DNA of 15,877 nucleotides from Heritagella sp051881655. GTDB lineage: Bacteria; Bacillota; Clostridia; Oscillospirales; Acutalibacteraceae. Within the stretch, counting starts at the first letter, position 1. Each line of letters begins with the position of its first letter. Of the stretch, positions 6,978-13,797 are shown piece by piece. The position numbers were made by a program, and so were the translations under genes. The stretch covers positions 1 through 15,877 of the forward strand of contig JBJEQH010000068.1 in NCBI GenBank assembly GCA_051881655.1, read 5' to 3'. The notes under the pieces were generated by a model. The model saw nothing but the letters and a program-made list of their open reading frames with translations. It had not been told where the DNA came from and made no database searches.

Positions 6978-7724
6978 TTATTCAGCAGCTTCCTGCTCGG
7001 CAGCCTCGGCTTCCTTCTCTTCTGCAGCGGCAGCGCCCATCTGGCCTTCTTTGCCTTCGATGATGGCGTTGGCGATGGTGCCGGAGATCAGCTTGACAGC
7101 GCGGATAGCGTCGTCATTGCCGGGGATGACATAGTCGATCTCATCAGGATCGCAGTTGGTGTCCACGATGGCAACGATCGGGATACCCAGCTTGCGGGCT
7201 TCGGAAACAGCGATGCGTTCTTTTCTCGGGTCAACGATGAACAGAGCGCCGGGGAGCTGCTTCATCTCCTTGATGCCGCCCAGGAACTTCTCCAGCTTCT
7301 CGATCTCGAGGTTCAGCTTGATGACTTCCTTCTTGGGGAGCAGATCAAACGTGCCGTCTTCTTCCATGGTGCGCAGCTGCTTCAGACGGTCAATGCGGTG
7401 ACGGATCGTGCGGAAGTTGGTGAGCATACCGCCCAGCCAACGGGCATTTACATAGTAAGCACCGGCACGGACAGCCTCTTCCTTCACGGATTCCTGGGCC
7501 TGCTTCTTGGTGCCGACGAACAGAACGGACTTGCCGTCCATGGACAGATCACGCACAAAGTTGTAGGCTTCCTCCAGCTTGCGAACGGTCTTCTGCAGGT
7601 CGATGATGTAGATACCGTTCCTCTCGGTGAAGATGTACGGGGCCATCTTCGGGTTCCATCTTCTGGTCTGGTGGCCGAAATGTACGCCGGCCTCCAGCAG
7701 CTGCTTCATAGATACTACTGCCAT
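6978..7724 (-). CDS. rpsB: 30S ribosomal protein S2
   Basis: The 248-residue protein binds late in assembly of the 30S subunit. It starts MAVVSMKQLLEAGVHFGHQT with the S2 signature GVHFGHQTRRWNPKMAPYI, and carries QPGALFIVDPRKE-type and GIPIVAIVDTNCDPD segments typical of S2. The C-terminal tail is very rich in Ala and Glu (AAAAEEKEAEAAEQEAAE), a variable region in this family. I chose ATG 7724-7722 because GAAGGAGG stands about 8 bases upstream; the frame is open to 7859 but that stretch is untranslated leader and promoter. It is the first gene of the rpsB-tsf unit. Confidence 0.97.
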   Translation of the reverse strand: MAVVSMKQLLEAGVHFGHQTRRWNPKMAPYIFTERNGIYIIDLQKTVRKLEEAYNFVRDLSMDGKSVLFVGTKKQAQESVKEEAVRAGAYYVNARWLGGMLTNFRTIRHRIDRLKQLRTMEEDGTFDLLPKKEVIKLNLEIEKLEKFLGGIKEMKQLPGALFIVDPRKERIAVSEARKLGIPIVAIVDTNCDPDEIDYVIPGNDDAIRAVKLISGTIANAIIEGKEGQMGAAAAEEKEAEAAEQEAAE

Positions 7725-7824
7725 TTTATTTTCCTCCTTCAGGTTTGTCCTCCGCCGCGGTTTTTTCTGACAAATCCACCCCGGAAGGGGGCACCCATCG
7801 TCCATACCGCCAGCGTGCGTTATC
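7725..7824 (-). other. rpsB 5' leader, about 100 bases
   Basis: The mRNA predicted from the promoter at 7831-7859 has a leader of about 100 bases before rpsB. It contains a short GC hairpin (CCCC/GGGG at 7779-7790, four-base loop) and ends at a strong GGAGG site. S2 regulates its own mRNA in gammaproteobacteria. Whether this leader binds S2 is unknown, and I recognise no catalogued Firmicutes ribosomal-protein leader here. Confidence 0.35.
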
Positions 7825-7830
7825 TTGGAT

Positions 7831-7859
7831 ATTATAGCACAGGGTGCAGAGCCATGCAA
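7831..7859 (-). promoter_or_regulatory. Sigma-A promoter of rpsB-tsf
   Basis: On the minus strand TTGCAT (7859-7854) is followed by a 17-bp spacer and a perfect TATAAT (7836-7831). It is the strongest housekeeping -10 in the window, fitting a ribosomal protein operon. Expected transcription start is near 7824. Confidence 0.82.
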
Positions 7860-7896
7860 GCTATTTTTTGCCGAAAATCGGGCGTTTTTCTCCTTT

Positions 7897-8196
7897 TCAA
7901 TCGGTAAAAAGGCTGCCGAAAAAACGGGAGACCGCCCCCGGCGTTTTCCGCTGCTGCACGGGCCTGGTTTTCACCAAAATGGTATCCGACCCCAACAGGC
8001 TGATTTCCTCCCACGGCACCAGCAGCGGCTGCGGCCGGCCGAACAGCCCCAGAAAGCGGGGGCGTCCGTATACGACCACCGCGGACATTTTCGCCGAAGC
8101 GGTGTCAATCTCCACGTCTCCCACGGTTCCCAGCCGTGCGCCATCCTGCAGACAGATCACGTCCCTCCGCTGCAGATCCGAAATCCGGCAGATCAC
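7897..8196 (-). CDS. YlmC/YmxH-family sporulation protein (PRC-barrel)
   Basis: The 99-residue small beta-rich protein contains the PRC-barrel-like core DVICLQDGARLGTVGDVEID (13-31 or so) typical of the YlmC/YmxH family, then a basic Arg/Gly-containing stretch (YGRPRFLGLFGRP) and VPWEEISLLGSDTILV. The biochemical role of the family is not established; it is widespread in endospore formers and in Bacillus subtilis ylmC lies a few genes after sigG. I chose GTG 8196-8194 because AAGGAGGG stands 7 bases upstream and the family core starts right after it; the open frame to 8259 lacks such a site. It follows sigG by 76 bp with no terminator in between and is probably cotranscribed in the forespore. 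Confidence 0.82.
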   Translation of the reverse strand: MICRISDLQRRDVICLQDGARLGTVGDVEIDTASAKMSAVVVYGRPRFLGLFGRPQPLLVPWEEISLLGSDTILVKTRPVQQRKTPGAVSRFFGSLFTD

Positions 8197-8272
8197 TGGA
8201 AAGCCCTCCTTTTTCCTCGGTTTTCTATCGGAAAAAGATATGCCGGCCGGGGATTTCATTATGCGTATTTTC

Positions 8273-9055
8273 TTACAGAGCGGCCTTGATCCGTGTCAGG
8301 GCCGCCTTTTCCAGGCGGGAAACCTGGGCCTGGCTGATTCCAATGGCCGAGGCCACCTCCATCTGGGTGCGCCCTTCCATAAACCGCAGGGATAGAATCT
8401 TCTTCTCCCGCTGGGACAGGGCCTGCACCGCCTGTTTCAGGGCGATCTCGTCCAGCCAGTCGCCGTCGCCCGTCCCGTCTCCCAGCTGATCCAGCACATA
8501 GATCGGTTCCCCGCCGTCATTGTAAACCGGCTCGTACAGGCTGACGGGCTCCACAATCGCCTCCAGTGCCGTCACCACCGTCTCCACCGGCTGGGACAGT
8601 CCCTTGGCAATTTCCTCCACCGTGGGCTCCCGGTCCATCTCGCGGGTCAGCTTTTCCTTCATCTGCATGGCTTTATACGCCAGATCCCGCAGCGAACGGC
8701 TGACCCGTACCGAATTGTTATCCCGCAGATAGCGGCGGATTTCGCCGATAATCATGGGCACACCGTAGGTGGAAAAACGCACCCCCTGGTTCATATCAAA
8801 ATGGTCGATGGCCTTCATCAGGCCAATGCATCCCACCTGGAACAGGTCATCCGGATTATCGCTGCGTCCGGAAAAACGCTGAATCACGCTGAGTACCAGG
8901 CGCAGATTCCCCTCCACCATTTCCTGCCGGGCCCGTTTGGCGGCCTCGGGATCATCGCCGTGCATCGTGCGCAGGCATTCCATTTTCTCCTCTTCCGTCA
9001 TTACCCGCAGCCGGGACGTATTCACTCCACACAGCTCCACTTTGCTGTACTGCAC
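8273..9055 (-). CDS. sigG: RNA polymerase sporulation sigma factor SigG
   Basis: The 260-residue protein directs late forespore transcription. Region 2 is very close to Bacillus SigG (LRLVLSVIQRF, DDLFQVGCIGLMKAIDHFD, then RFSTYGVPMIIGEIRRYLRD), region 3 includes SLYEPVYNDGGEPIYVLDQ, and the region 4 helix-turn-helix is TQMEVASAIGISQAQVSRLE near the C terminus. RRYLRDNN and the N-terminal KVELCGV mark it as SigG rather than SigF. I chose the GTG at 9055-9053 because AGGGGG lies 9 bases upstream and it gives the same N-terminal length (V-Q-Y-S-K-V-E) and total length, 260, as I recall for B. subtilis SigG. An in-frame ATG at 9064 abuts the G-run with no spacing, and a GTG at 9085 would lie at or before the predicted transcript start. 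No spoIIGA or sigE gene is adjacent, unlike in many relatives. Confidence 0.95.
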   Translation of the reverse strand: MQYSKVELCGVNTSRLRVMTEEEKMECLRTMHGDDPEAAKRARQEMVEGNLRLVLSVIQRFSGRSDNPDDLFQVGCIGLMKAIDHFDMNQGVRFSTYGVPMIIGEIRRYLRDNNSVRVSRSLRDLAYKAMQMKEKLTREMDREPTVEEIAKGLSQPVETVVTALEAIVEPVSLYEPVYNDGGEPIYVLDQLGDGTGDGDWLDEIALKQAVQALSQREKKILSLRFMEGRTQMEVASAIGISQAQVSRLEKAALTRIKAAL

Positions 9056-9088
9056 GATTGTCATCCCCCTGTCCGATTCTTTCACAGA

Positions 9089-9118
9089 CAGTATGGCCCG
9101 GTTCTCTCCTCTTCATAC
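9089..9118 (-). promoter_or_regulatory. Probable SigF/SigG-type promoter of sigG
   Basis: On the minus strand GTATG (9118-9114) and CATACTG (9095-9089) are separated by 18 bp. This fits the B. subtilis SigG consensus (gHATR, 17-18 bp, CATWHTA) except for the last base. SigF promoters are similar at -35. The predicted start near 9082 leaves a leader of under 30 bases that still contains the AGGGGG ribosome site. Known biology (spoIIIG transcription by SigF and SigG) supports it. Confidence 0.6.
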
Positions 9119-9200
9119 GAAATGGGCACTGGCTTTTTGCGAAAAGCAGTTTTCTTAACCAAAAACGGGAGAGGACAATCGTTTTCTGCGATTTTACCAT

Positions 9201-9235
9201 AAAAAGGGGCCGCTCGGTTTCTCCACCGGACGGCC
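9201..9235 (-). terminator. Intrinsic terminator after the aldose-epimerase-like gene
   Basis: On the minus strand GGCCG (9235-9231) pairs with CGGCC (9212-9208) and an inner CGGT/ACCG pair extends the stem, followed by CC and TTTTT (9205-9201). It starts 32 bases after the epimerase stop and insulates sigG from upstream transcription. Confidence 0.8.
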
Positions 9236-9267
9236 TGTAATATTTTGCTAAAAACGAATCCCGGCGG

Positions 9268-10137
9268 TCAGGGCACCAGGATCTGGTATTCTTTTTGGAA
9301 GCTCTCTCCGGCGGCAAGCACCACGGCATCGGGTTTTTCCGAAAAATCGCGGTTCTCGCCGCAGTCGTCGCACCGCCCCTGCCAGGGTTCCAGGCAGACA
9401 AACGGCGCCCCCACCATGGACCAGATGCCGTAATTGGGAAAGTCCCTGCTGCGCAGGCCGACCCGGGGGGTGCCGTCCTTCCGGCACAGCCAGGCCTCTT
9501 CAATCTGCCCGCCGTCAAAAATCAGGGCGTCCTCCTCGAACATCCCATCGCTCAGCGGCACATAGCCCCCGTCGGTCTTCAGCCGGTACACCTTCTCCGG
9601 AATGGCCGTGCCGTGCCGTGTATCCAGCCGGCAGTAAGAGAGTTCCTCTTGCCCCGGGAAGTACAGGCAGTAGTCCTCCTTTTTCCCCTCTTTTTCCGCA
9701 AAGCGGAAAGCCGGATGCCCGCCGATGGTAAAGGGCATGGGATCCTGCCCGCGGTTTTCCACCTGCCAGCGCACCTGCAGCTCCTTTTCCCCCAGGGTGT
9801 ATGTAATGCGCAGAACAAAATCAAAGGGATACTTTTCCCGGGTTTCCTCATTGGCACACAGGGTAAAAATCCCCGTTTCCTTTCCCTCCTGCACCGCGGT
9901 GAACACCTGGCTGCGGGCAAACCCGTGCTGCACACAGGGATAAACCCGTCCGTTCAGCCGCAGCACATCGCCCCAGGTGCGGCCCACATGGGGAAAGAGC
10001 ACCGGCGCATGCCGCCGCCAGAAGGGCGCCGCCCCTTCCCAGAGAAGGTCCGTCTGCTGTTTTTTGTCATAAATTGCGGTCAGCTCGGCCCCTGTCTCTG
10101 TAATGGTGACCGCCCACCGCTCGTTTTCAAGAATCAT
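9268..10137 (-). CDS. Aldose 1-epimerase family protein (LacX-like mutarotase)
   Basis: The 289-residue protein has the galactose-mutarotase-like fold of beta sandwiches that interconverts alpha and beta anomers of aldoses in the cytoplasm. Candidate active-site residues are H71 in QHGFAR, H141 in GGHPAFRF and E250 in VCLEPWQGR, matching the general acid/base His and Glu of the family. The N terminus (MILENERWAVTITETGAELT) and HAPVLFPHVGR at 43-53 fit the LacX subgroup. ATG 10137-10135 has AAAGGAGG about 8 bases upstream, a better start than the GTG-type opening at 10173. It lies 138 bp after the MATE gene on the same strand and ends at a strong terminator. A weak TACAAT (10200-10195) in the gap may be its own -10. 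The sugar substrate is unknown. Confidence 0.87.
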   Translation of the reverse strand: MILENERWAVTITETGAELTAIYDKKQQTDLLWEGAAPFWRRHAPVLFPHVGRTWGDVLRLNGRVYPCVQHGFARSQVFTAVQEGKETGIFTLCANEETREKYPFDFVLRITYTLGEKELQVRWQVENRGQDPMPFTIGGHPAFRFAEKEGKKEDYCLYFPGQEELSYCRLDTRHGTAIPEKVYRLKTDGGYVPLSDGMFEEDALIFDGGQIEEAWLCRKDGTPRVGLRSRDFPNYGIWSMVGAPFVCLEPWQGRCDDCGENRDFSEKPDAVVLAAGESFQKEYQILVP

Positions 10138-10275
10138 CGCTGCTTCCTCCTTTACCGGCGCGCCTTTCGCCATTTTCCCGGCCGCCTTTCTCTTATTGTA
10201 CGGTACTTTTCCGAAAAAATCCAGAGAAACCGCACGCTTTCGATCCTTTATTCCGATCTGCGCACAGGAAACCGC

Positions 10276-11634
10276 TCAGGAGGCCTGCCGGGCTGCTATT
10301 TGCTGCTTTTTCAGATGGTAACGCAATTTCCACCCGGCGTACAGGAACCCCGCCAGTTCGGATACCCAGAACGCACACCACACCGATCCGATGCCCCACA
10401 GTTCGCCCATAATCCAGACAACCGGCAGCAAAAGCACCAGCTGGCGCATGGCCGTTGCGATCATATTCACGGTCCCGTTTCCAAAGCCGGAGATCAGGTA
10501 TCCCGCCACCATTGTCACCGCCGCCGGCAGGAAGGTGGGGGCTATGATCCGAAGGGCGGGAATCCCGATCTTCATCATGGCCTCCCCCGCCTGGAAGAAG
10601 GACAGCAAAACCTCCGGCACGCTCTCGAAAACCACCATGCCCACACAGGCAATCCCCGCCGCCAGCTGCAGCGCAACCCGGCAGGTATCCCGGACCCGCT
10701 TTTCGTTTTTGGCGCCCGTATTGAAGCCCACAATGGGCAGGGCCCCCTGGCCCAGGCCGTTCATGGGCATAAACAGGAAGCTCTGCAGTTTGAAATACAC
10801 CCCGAAGAAGGCGACGGCCGTGCTGGAGTACCACCCCAAAATCAGGTTCATCCCCGCCACCATCAGGCTGCCGAAGGCCTGGGTCAGGATGGTGGGCGCC
10901 CCCACCTTATAAATGGCGGCCAGATCTTCGCGCCGGACACGGAACTGTTTCCACACAAAATGGATTTCCTTATTCTGCACATAGTTGAGAACCAGACCGG
11001 TCAGCGCGGCAGCCCATTGCCCGATAACCGTCGCGATGGCGGCCCCCGCAATTCCCAGCGGCTGCCCCCCAAAATACCCGAAGATCAGGATCGGGTCCAG
11101 CACCAGGTTGACCACGGCCCCGGCCATCTGGGCAAACATGCTCGACAGGGTCCGGCCGGTGGCCTGCAGCAGCCGCTGCGTCAGGGTGCCCAGAAAAATC
11201 CCCGTGCTGAACAGCTGGCAGATCTGCAGATACGAGACTCCATAGGCGAGAACCGTTTCATCCGACGTGAACTGGCGGATGAACGCCTCGGTTCCGAACA
11301 CCCCCCAGAGTACAAACAGCAGCGAACTGGCGACGGACAAAAGCAGGCCGAGGGTGGCGGTGCGATTTGCCCTGTCGTAGTTTTTGGCCCCCAGCTGCCG
11401 GGATACCAGGGCGTTTACGCCCACCCCCGTTCCCACGGCCACGGCGATCTGCAGGATCTGTGCGGAATAGGCGATGGAGGTTGCCGTCAGCGCCGCTTCG
11501 TCAATCTGTGCCACAAAGATGCTGTCCACAATGTTGTAGAGCGACTGCACCAGCATGGACACCATGATGGGGAACGACATGGATATCACCAGCCTGGGGA
11601 CGGGCATTGCCCCCATTTTGTTCTCTTTCTGCAT
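10276..11634 (-). CDS. MATE-family multidrug/cation efflux transporter
   Basis: The 452-residue integral membrane protein, of the usual MATE length, is expected to have 12 transmembrane helices in two homologous halves. It starts with the family's cytosolic lead-in (MPVPRLVISMSFPIMVSMLV) followed by QSLYNIVDSIFVAQ, and carries the characteristic LVSRQLGAKNYDRAN loop and its second-half counterpart GFNTGAKNEKRVRD. MATE proteins expel organic cations or other metabolites using a Na+ or H+ gradient; the substrate cannot be told. ATG 11634-11632 has AAAGGAAG about 8 bases upstream; an ATG six codons further in is possible. It is divergent from the ABC exporter genes and preceded by a structured leader. 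A helix-rich, hydrophobic C terminus ends in a basic tail (RYHLKKQQIAARQ). Confidence 0.93.
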   Translation of the reverse strand: MQKENKMGAMPVPRLVISMSFPIMVSMLVQSLYNIVDSIFVAQIDEAALTATSIAYSAQILQIAVAVGTGVGVNALVSRQLGAKNYDRANRTATLGLLLSVASSLLFVLWGVFGTEAFIRQFTSDETVLAYGVSYLQICQLFSTGIFLGTLTQRLLQATGRTLSSMFAQMAGAVVNLVLDPILIFGYFGGQPLGIAGAAIATVIGQWAAALTGLVLNYVQNKEIHFVWKQFRVRREDLAAIYKVGAPTILTQAFGSLMVAGMNLILGWYSSTAVAFFGVYFKLQSFLFMPMNGLGQGALPIVGFNTGAKNEKRVRDTCRVALQLAAGIACVGMVVFESVPEVLLSFFQAGEAMMKIGIPALRIIAPTFLPAAVTMVAGYLISGFGNGTVNMIATAMRQLVLLLPVVWIMGELWGIGSVWCAFWVSELAGFLYAGWKLRYHLKKQQIAARQAS

Positions 11635-11655
11635 GAGTTTTCTTCCTTTCTCTGT

Positions 11656-11721
11656 AAAAATAGAAAAAGAAGCCCGCAACCGATACCAAAACTCCGTGAG
11701 TCCTCTCGGTTTACGCGCTTC
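11656..11721 (-). terminator. Terminator-like hairpin in the MATE 5' leader (putative attenuator)
   Basis: In the minus-strand transcript GAAGC (11721-11717) pairs with GCTTC (11673-11669), AACCGA-complementary arms (11711-11706 with 11683-11678) extend the stem across an interior loop, and AGGACTC/GAGTTTT closes the tip with G-U pairs. TTTTTCTATTTTT follows at once (11668-11656). The structure lies after the promoter and before the ribosome site AAAGGAAG, the position expected of a transcription attenuator. I found no leader peptide with a normal start and no known riboswitch consensus. Terminator shape is seen directly; regulation is inference. Confidence 0.5.
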
Positions 11722-11753
11722 CGCAGGTCTTTTTTATGAAATTTCCGTTTTTA

Positions 11754-11783
11754 ACTATATCACTTCCTTTTTCCCTTTGTCAA
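11754..11783 (-). promoter_or_regulatory. Sigma-A promoter of the MATE gene
   Basis: On the minus strand a perfect TTGACA (11783-11778) and TATAGT (11759-11754) are separated by 18 bp. Transcription should start near 11747, giving a leader of about 113 bases before the MATE start codon. Such a strong promoter upstream of a terminator-like leader hairpin suggests that output is limited after initiation. Confidence 0.8.
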
Positions 11784-11922
11784 GCGGATTTTTCCCCGGC
11801 ACACCCCCGTTTTCCGCCTATCTTTTCCGTGCCCGCAGGACAAACGCCACCGGCAGCATCATGGCCTTCCTCCCAAAATCATCCCGGGCGTTCCGGGCGG
11901 CCGGGGAATGCCCAAAGGGGCC

Positions 11923-11951
11923 TTGAAAAAAACAGCGCGATGCCGTATACT
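11923..11951 (+). promoter_or_regulatory. Sigma-A promoter of the ABC exporter operon
   Basis: TTGAAA (11923-11928) and TATACT (11946-11951) are separated by 17 bp and lie 128 bp upstream of the first ABC gene. Expected start is near 11958, inside the palindrome described next. The -10 is five of six and the -35 five of six matches to consensus. Confidence 0.78.
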
Positions 11952-11955
11952 ATCA

Positions 11956-11963
11956 AGGTACCT
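11956..11963. promoter_or_regulatory. Possible operator palindrome at the ABC operon start site
   Basis: AGGTACCT is an 8-bp perfect palindrome placed four bases after the -10, overlapping the predicted start point, a classic repressor position. Related exporter operons are often controlled by MarR-type repressors, but none is encoded here. The site is short enough to arise by chance. Confidence 0.3.
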
Positions 11964-12078
11964 AATGTTTTTATGGAAGGGGATCCGGCCCATTCGGAGA
12001 GAAAAGCGCCGGGACGGCCGGAGACGAAGGACCCGCCAAGACCAGCGGAACCAAACAAAGGAAGGTGACAGAAAAGGA

Positions 12079-13797
12079 ATGAAACTGATTTTTCAATACC
12101 TGCGGCGGCATATGGGGATTTTCCTGATATCCACCCTGTTTTTGACCATGGAGGCGTTTGCCGATCTGCTTCAGCCCACCTTTATGTCCTACATCGTGGA
12201 TGAGGGCGTTGCCTATGCCGATATCAGCCGCATTCTGTTCTACGGCGTGATTATGCTGGGCATTGCGGCGGTGGGGGCGGTTTCTGCGGTGATGCGCAGC
12301 CGCTTTGCCAGCCGCACCTCCCAGACCGTGGGCAAGGAGCTGCGCCGGGATATGTACCACAACGTCCAGCAGCTGTCGCTGGAAAACATCGACCGGCTCC
12401 AGCCCGCCTCGATTATCACCCGCATCACCAACGATGTGACCCAGGTGCAGGAATTCATCAACAGCATCATGCGCATGATGGTCAAAGCGCCGATCACCTG
12501 TGTGGGGGCCATTGTTCTGATTATCATCCAAACACCCAGGCAGGCCCCCGTCATGGCCGTGGTGATTGTGATTGTGTCCCTCCTGATCTTCTGCAACATG
12601 AAAATCGGCTATCCGAAGTTTGGGATCGTGCAGAAAAAGCTGGACCGGCTCAACGGCGTCACCCGGGAATTCCTCTCCTCCGTCCGCGTGGTCAAGGCCT
12701 TCCGCGCCGAGGACGAGGAGACCGAAAAATTTGATACGGCCTCTCAGTATCTTGCACAAGCCAATACGGCGGCCCTGCAGGTGATGGCGGTTTTCACCCC
12801 GCTGATTAACCTCATCGTCAATTTCGGGATTGTCCTTCTGCTGTGGATCTCCCAGGATCAGGACAGTGCCCAGATCGGCCGGCTGATGGCATCGGTCAAC
12901 TATATGACGCAGGTGCTGTTTGCCGTCACGATGATCGCCAATGTCATCAATACGGCGGTGCGGGCCATGGCCTCCTCCCAGCGGATTCAGGAGGTGCTGG
13001 ACGAGGTTCCCGCACAGTCGGTCCCCGATACCCCCCTGCGGCCCGATATTCGGGGGGGCATTGTCTTTGACCATGTGTCCTTTGCCTATGCGGGCGCAGG
13101 AAAGGAAGCCCTGCGGGATATCAGCTTCCACGTACCGGCGGGAACAACCGTGGGGATTATCGGCCCCACCGGTTCGGGCAAAACCACGCTGGTCAATCTG
13201 GTTCCCAGGTTTTACGACGCAACAAAGGGGCAGATCCGGATCGACGGGTGCGATGTGACACAGATTGACGAAAAGCTGCTGCGCACCGCCATCGCCGTGG
13301 TTCCGCAGAAGGCCCTGCTTTTCAGCGGAACCATCCGCGACAATCTCCGCTGGGGGCGGGAAGCGGCCACCGAAGAAGAAATTACGGCGGCGGCAAAAAT
13401 CGCCTGTGCGGATTCCTTTGTCCGGCAGACCGGGAACGGTTACGATACCACCCTGGGACAGGGCGGCGTAAACCTGTCCGGCGGGCAGAAACAGCGCCTG
13501 TCCCTCGCCCGCGCCCTTGTCCGCCGTCCGCGGATCCTCATCCTCGACGACTGCACCAGTGCCCTGGACGCCCAGACGGAGTCCTCGGTTCTCAACGGCC
13601 TGCAGCAAATGGACGGAAACACCACGGTCCTTCTGATCAGCCAGCGGATCTCCACGGTCATGCGGGCCGACTGCATTCTCTGCCTGGATAACGGCACCGT
13701 GCAGGGATTCGGTTCCCACGAGGAACTGATGACGGCGTGCCGGACTTACCGCGAAATTTATGATTCTCAGATCGGGGGCGAAACAAATGGCCAATAA
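12079..13797 (+). CDS. Heterodimeric ABC exporter, subunit with degenerate ATP site (TM287/BmrC-like)
   Basis: The 572-residue half-transporter has an N-terminal six-helix membrane domain (about 1-310) and a C-terminal ATPase domain. Walker A is GPTGSGKTT with K368, the Q-loop VVPQKALLFSGT, the signature LSGGQ at 466-470. The Walker B end is L-D490-D491, so the catalytic glutamate is aspartate. The H-loop reads ISQRIS with Q522 in place of histidine. These two changes mark the degenerate half of TM287/288 or BmrCD-type exporters; its intact LSGGQ completes the active site of the partner. ATG 12079 is preceded by GGAAGGTGA about 12 bases upstream; the longer in-frame opening at 11908 overlaps the promoter. 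It overlaps the next gene by 11 bp. Drugs or lipids are the likely class of substrate, but none can be named. Confidence 0.93.
   Translation: MKLIFQYLRRHMGIFLISTLFLTMEAFADLLQPTFMSYIVDEGVAYADISRILFYGVIMLGIAAVGAVSAVMRSRFASRTSQTVGKELRRDMYHNVQQLSLENIDRLQPASIITRITNDVTQVQEFINSIMRMMVKAPITCVGAIVLIIIQTPRQAPVMAVVIVIVSLLIFCNMKIGYPKFGIVQKKLDRLNGVTREFLSSVRVVKAFRAEDEETEKFDTASQYLAQANTAALQVMAVFTPLINLIVNFGIVLLLWISQDQDSAQIGRLMASVNYMTQVLFAVTMIANVINTAVRAMASSQRIQEVLDEVPAQSVPDTPLRPDIRGGIVFDHVSFAYAGAGKEALRDISFHVPAGTTVGIIGPTGSGKTTLVNLVPRFYDATKGQIRIDGCDVTQIDEKLLRTAIAVVPQKALLFSGTIRDNLRWGREAATEEEITAAAKIACADSFVRQTGNGYDTTLGQGGVNLSGGQKQRLSLARALVRRPRILILDDCTSALDAQTESSVLNGLQQMDGNTTVLLISQRISTVMRADCILCLDNGTVQGFGSHEELMTACRTYREIYDSQIGGETNGQ

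Larger units (their letters stand above)
11635..12078. other. 444-bp divergent regulatory region between MATE and ABC exporter genes
   Basis: It holds no convincing gene. From left to right it contains the MATE leader with a terminator-like hairpin, the MATE promoter, a GC-rich stretch of about 140 bp with no recognised element (11784-11922), the ABC promoter, a short palindrome at its start site, and a leader of about 120 bases for the ABC genes. A frame continuous with the first ABC gene runs back to 11908, but it has a basic, low-complexity composition and overlaps the promoter, so I treat it as untranslated. Confidence 0.7.

Noticed and set aside
7860..7896. Hairpin CCGA/TCGG after the ylmC-like gene as a terminator
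   Set aside because: The stem has only four to five pairs and is followed by A, not U, in sense with the gene; it is too weak to call.
6231..7907. Long plus-strand open frame (558 codons) across tsf and rpsB
   Set aside because: It spans two certain minus-strand genes, their intergenic hairpins and the rpsB promoter, and shows no family motif; it is a shadow of GC-rich codon use.
8197..8272. Possible separate forespore promoter before the ylmC-like gene (CATAATG on the minus strand)
   Set aside because: There is no matching -35 at 17-18 bp; cotranscription with sigG explains expression more simply.
9295..11739. Very long plus-strand open frame (814 codons) opposite the epimerase and MATE genes
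   Set aside because: It crosses both genes and the gap between them, has Pro/His/Gln-rich low-complexity composition, and both opposing genes have strong family motifs and ribosome sites.
11908..12078. 57-codon N-terminal extension of the first ABC subunit
   Set aside because: The stretch overlaps the predicted -35, -10 and start site, is basic and low-complexity, and homologous half-transporters start close to the chosen ATG.
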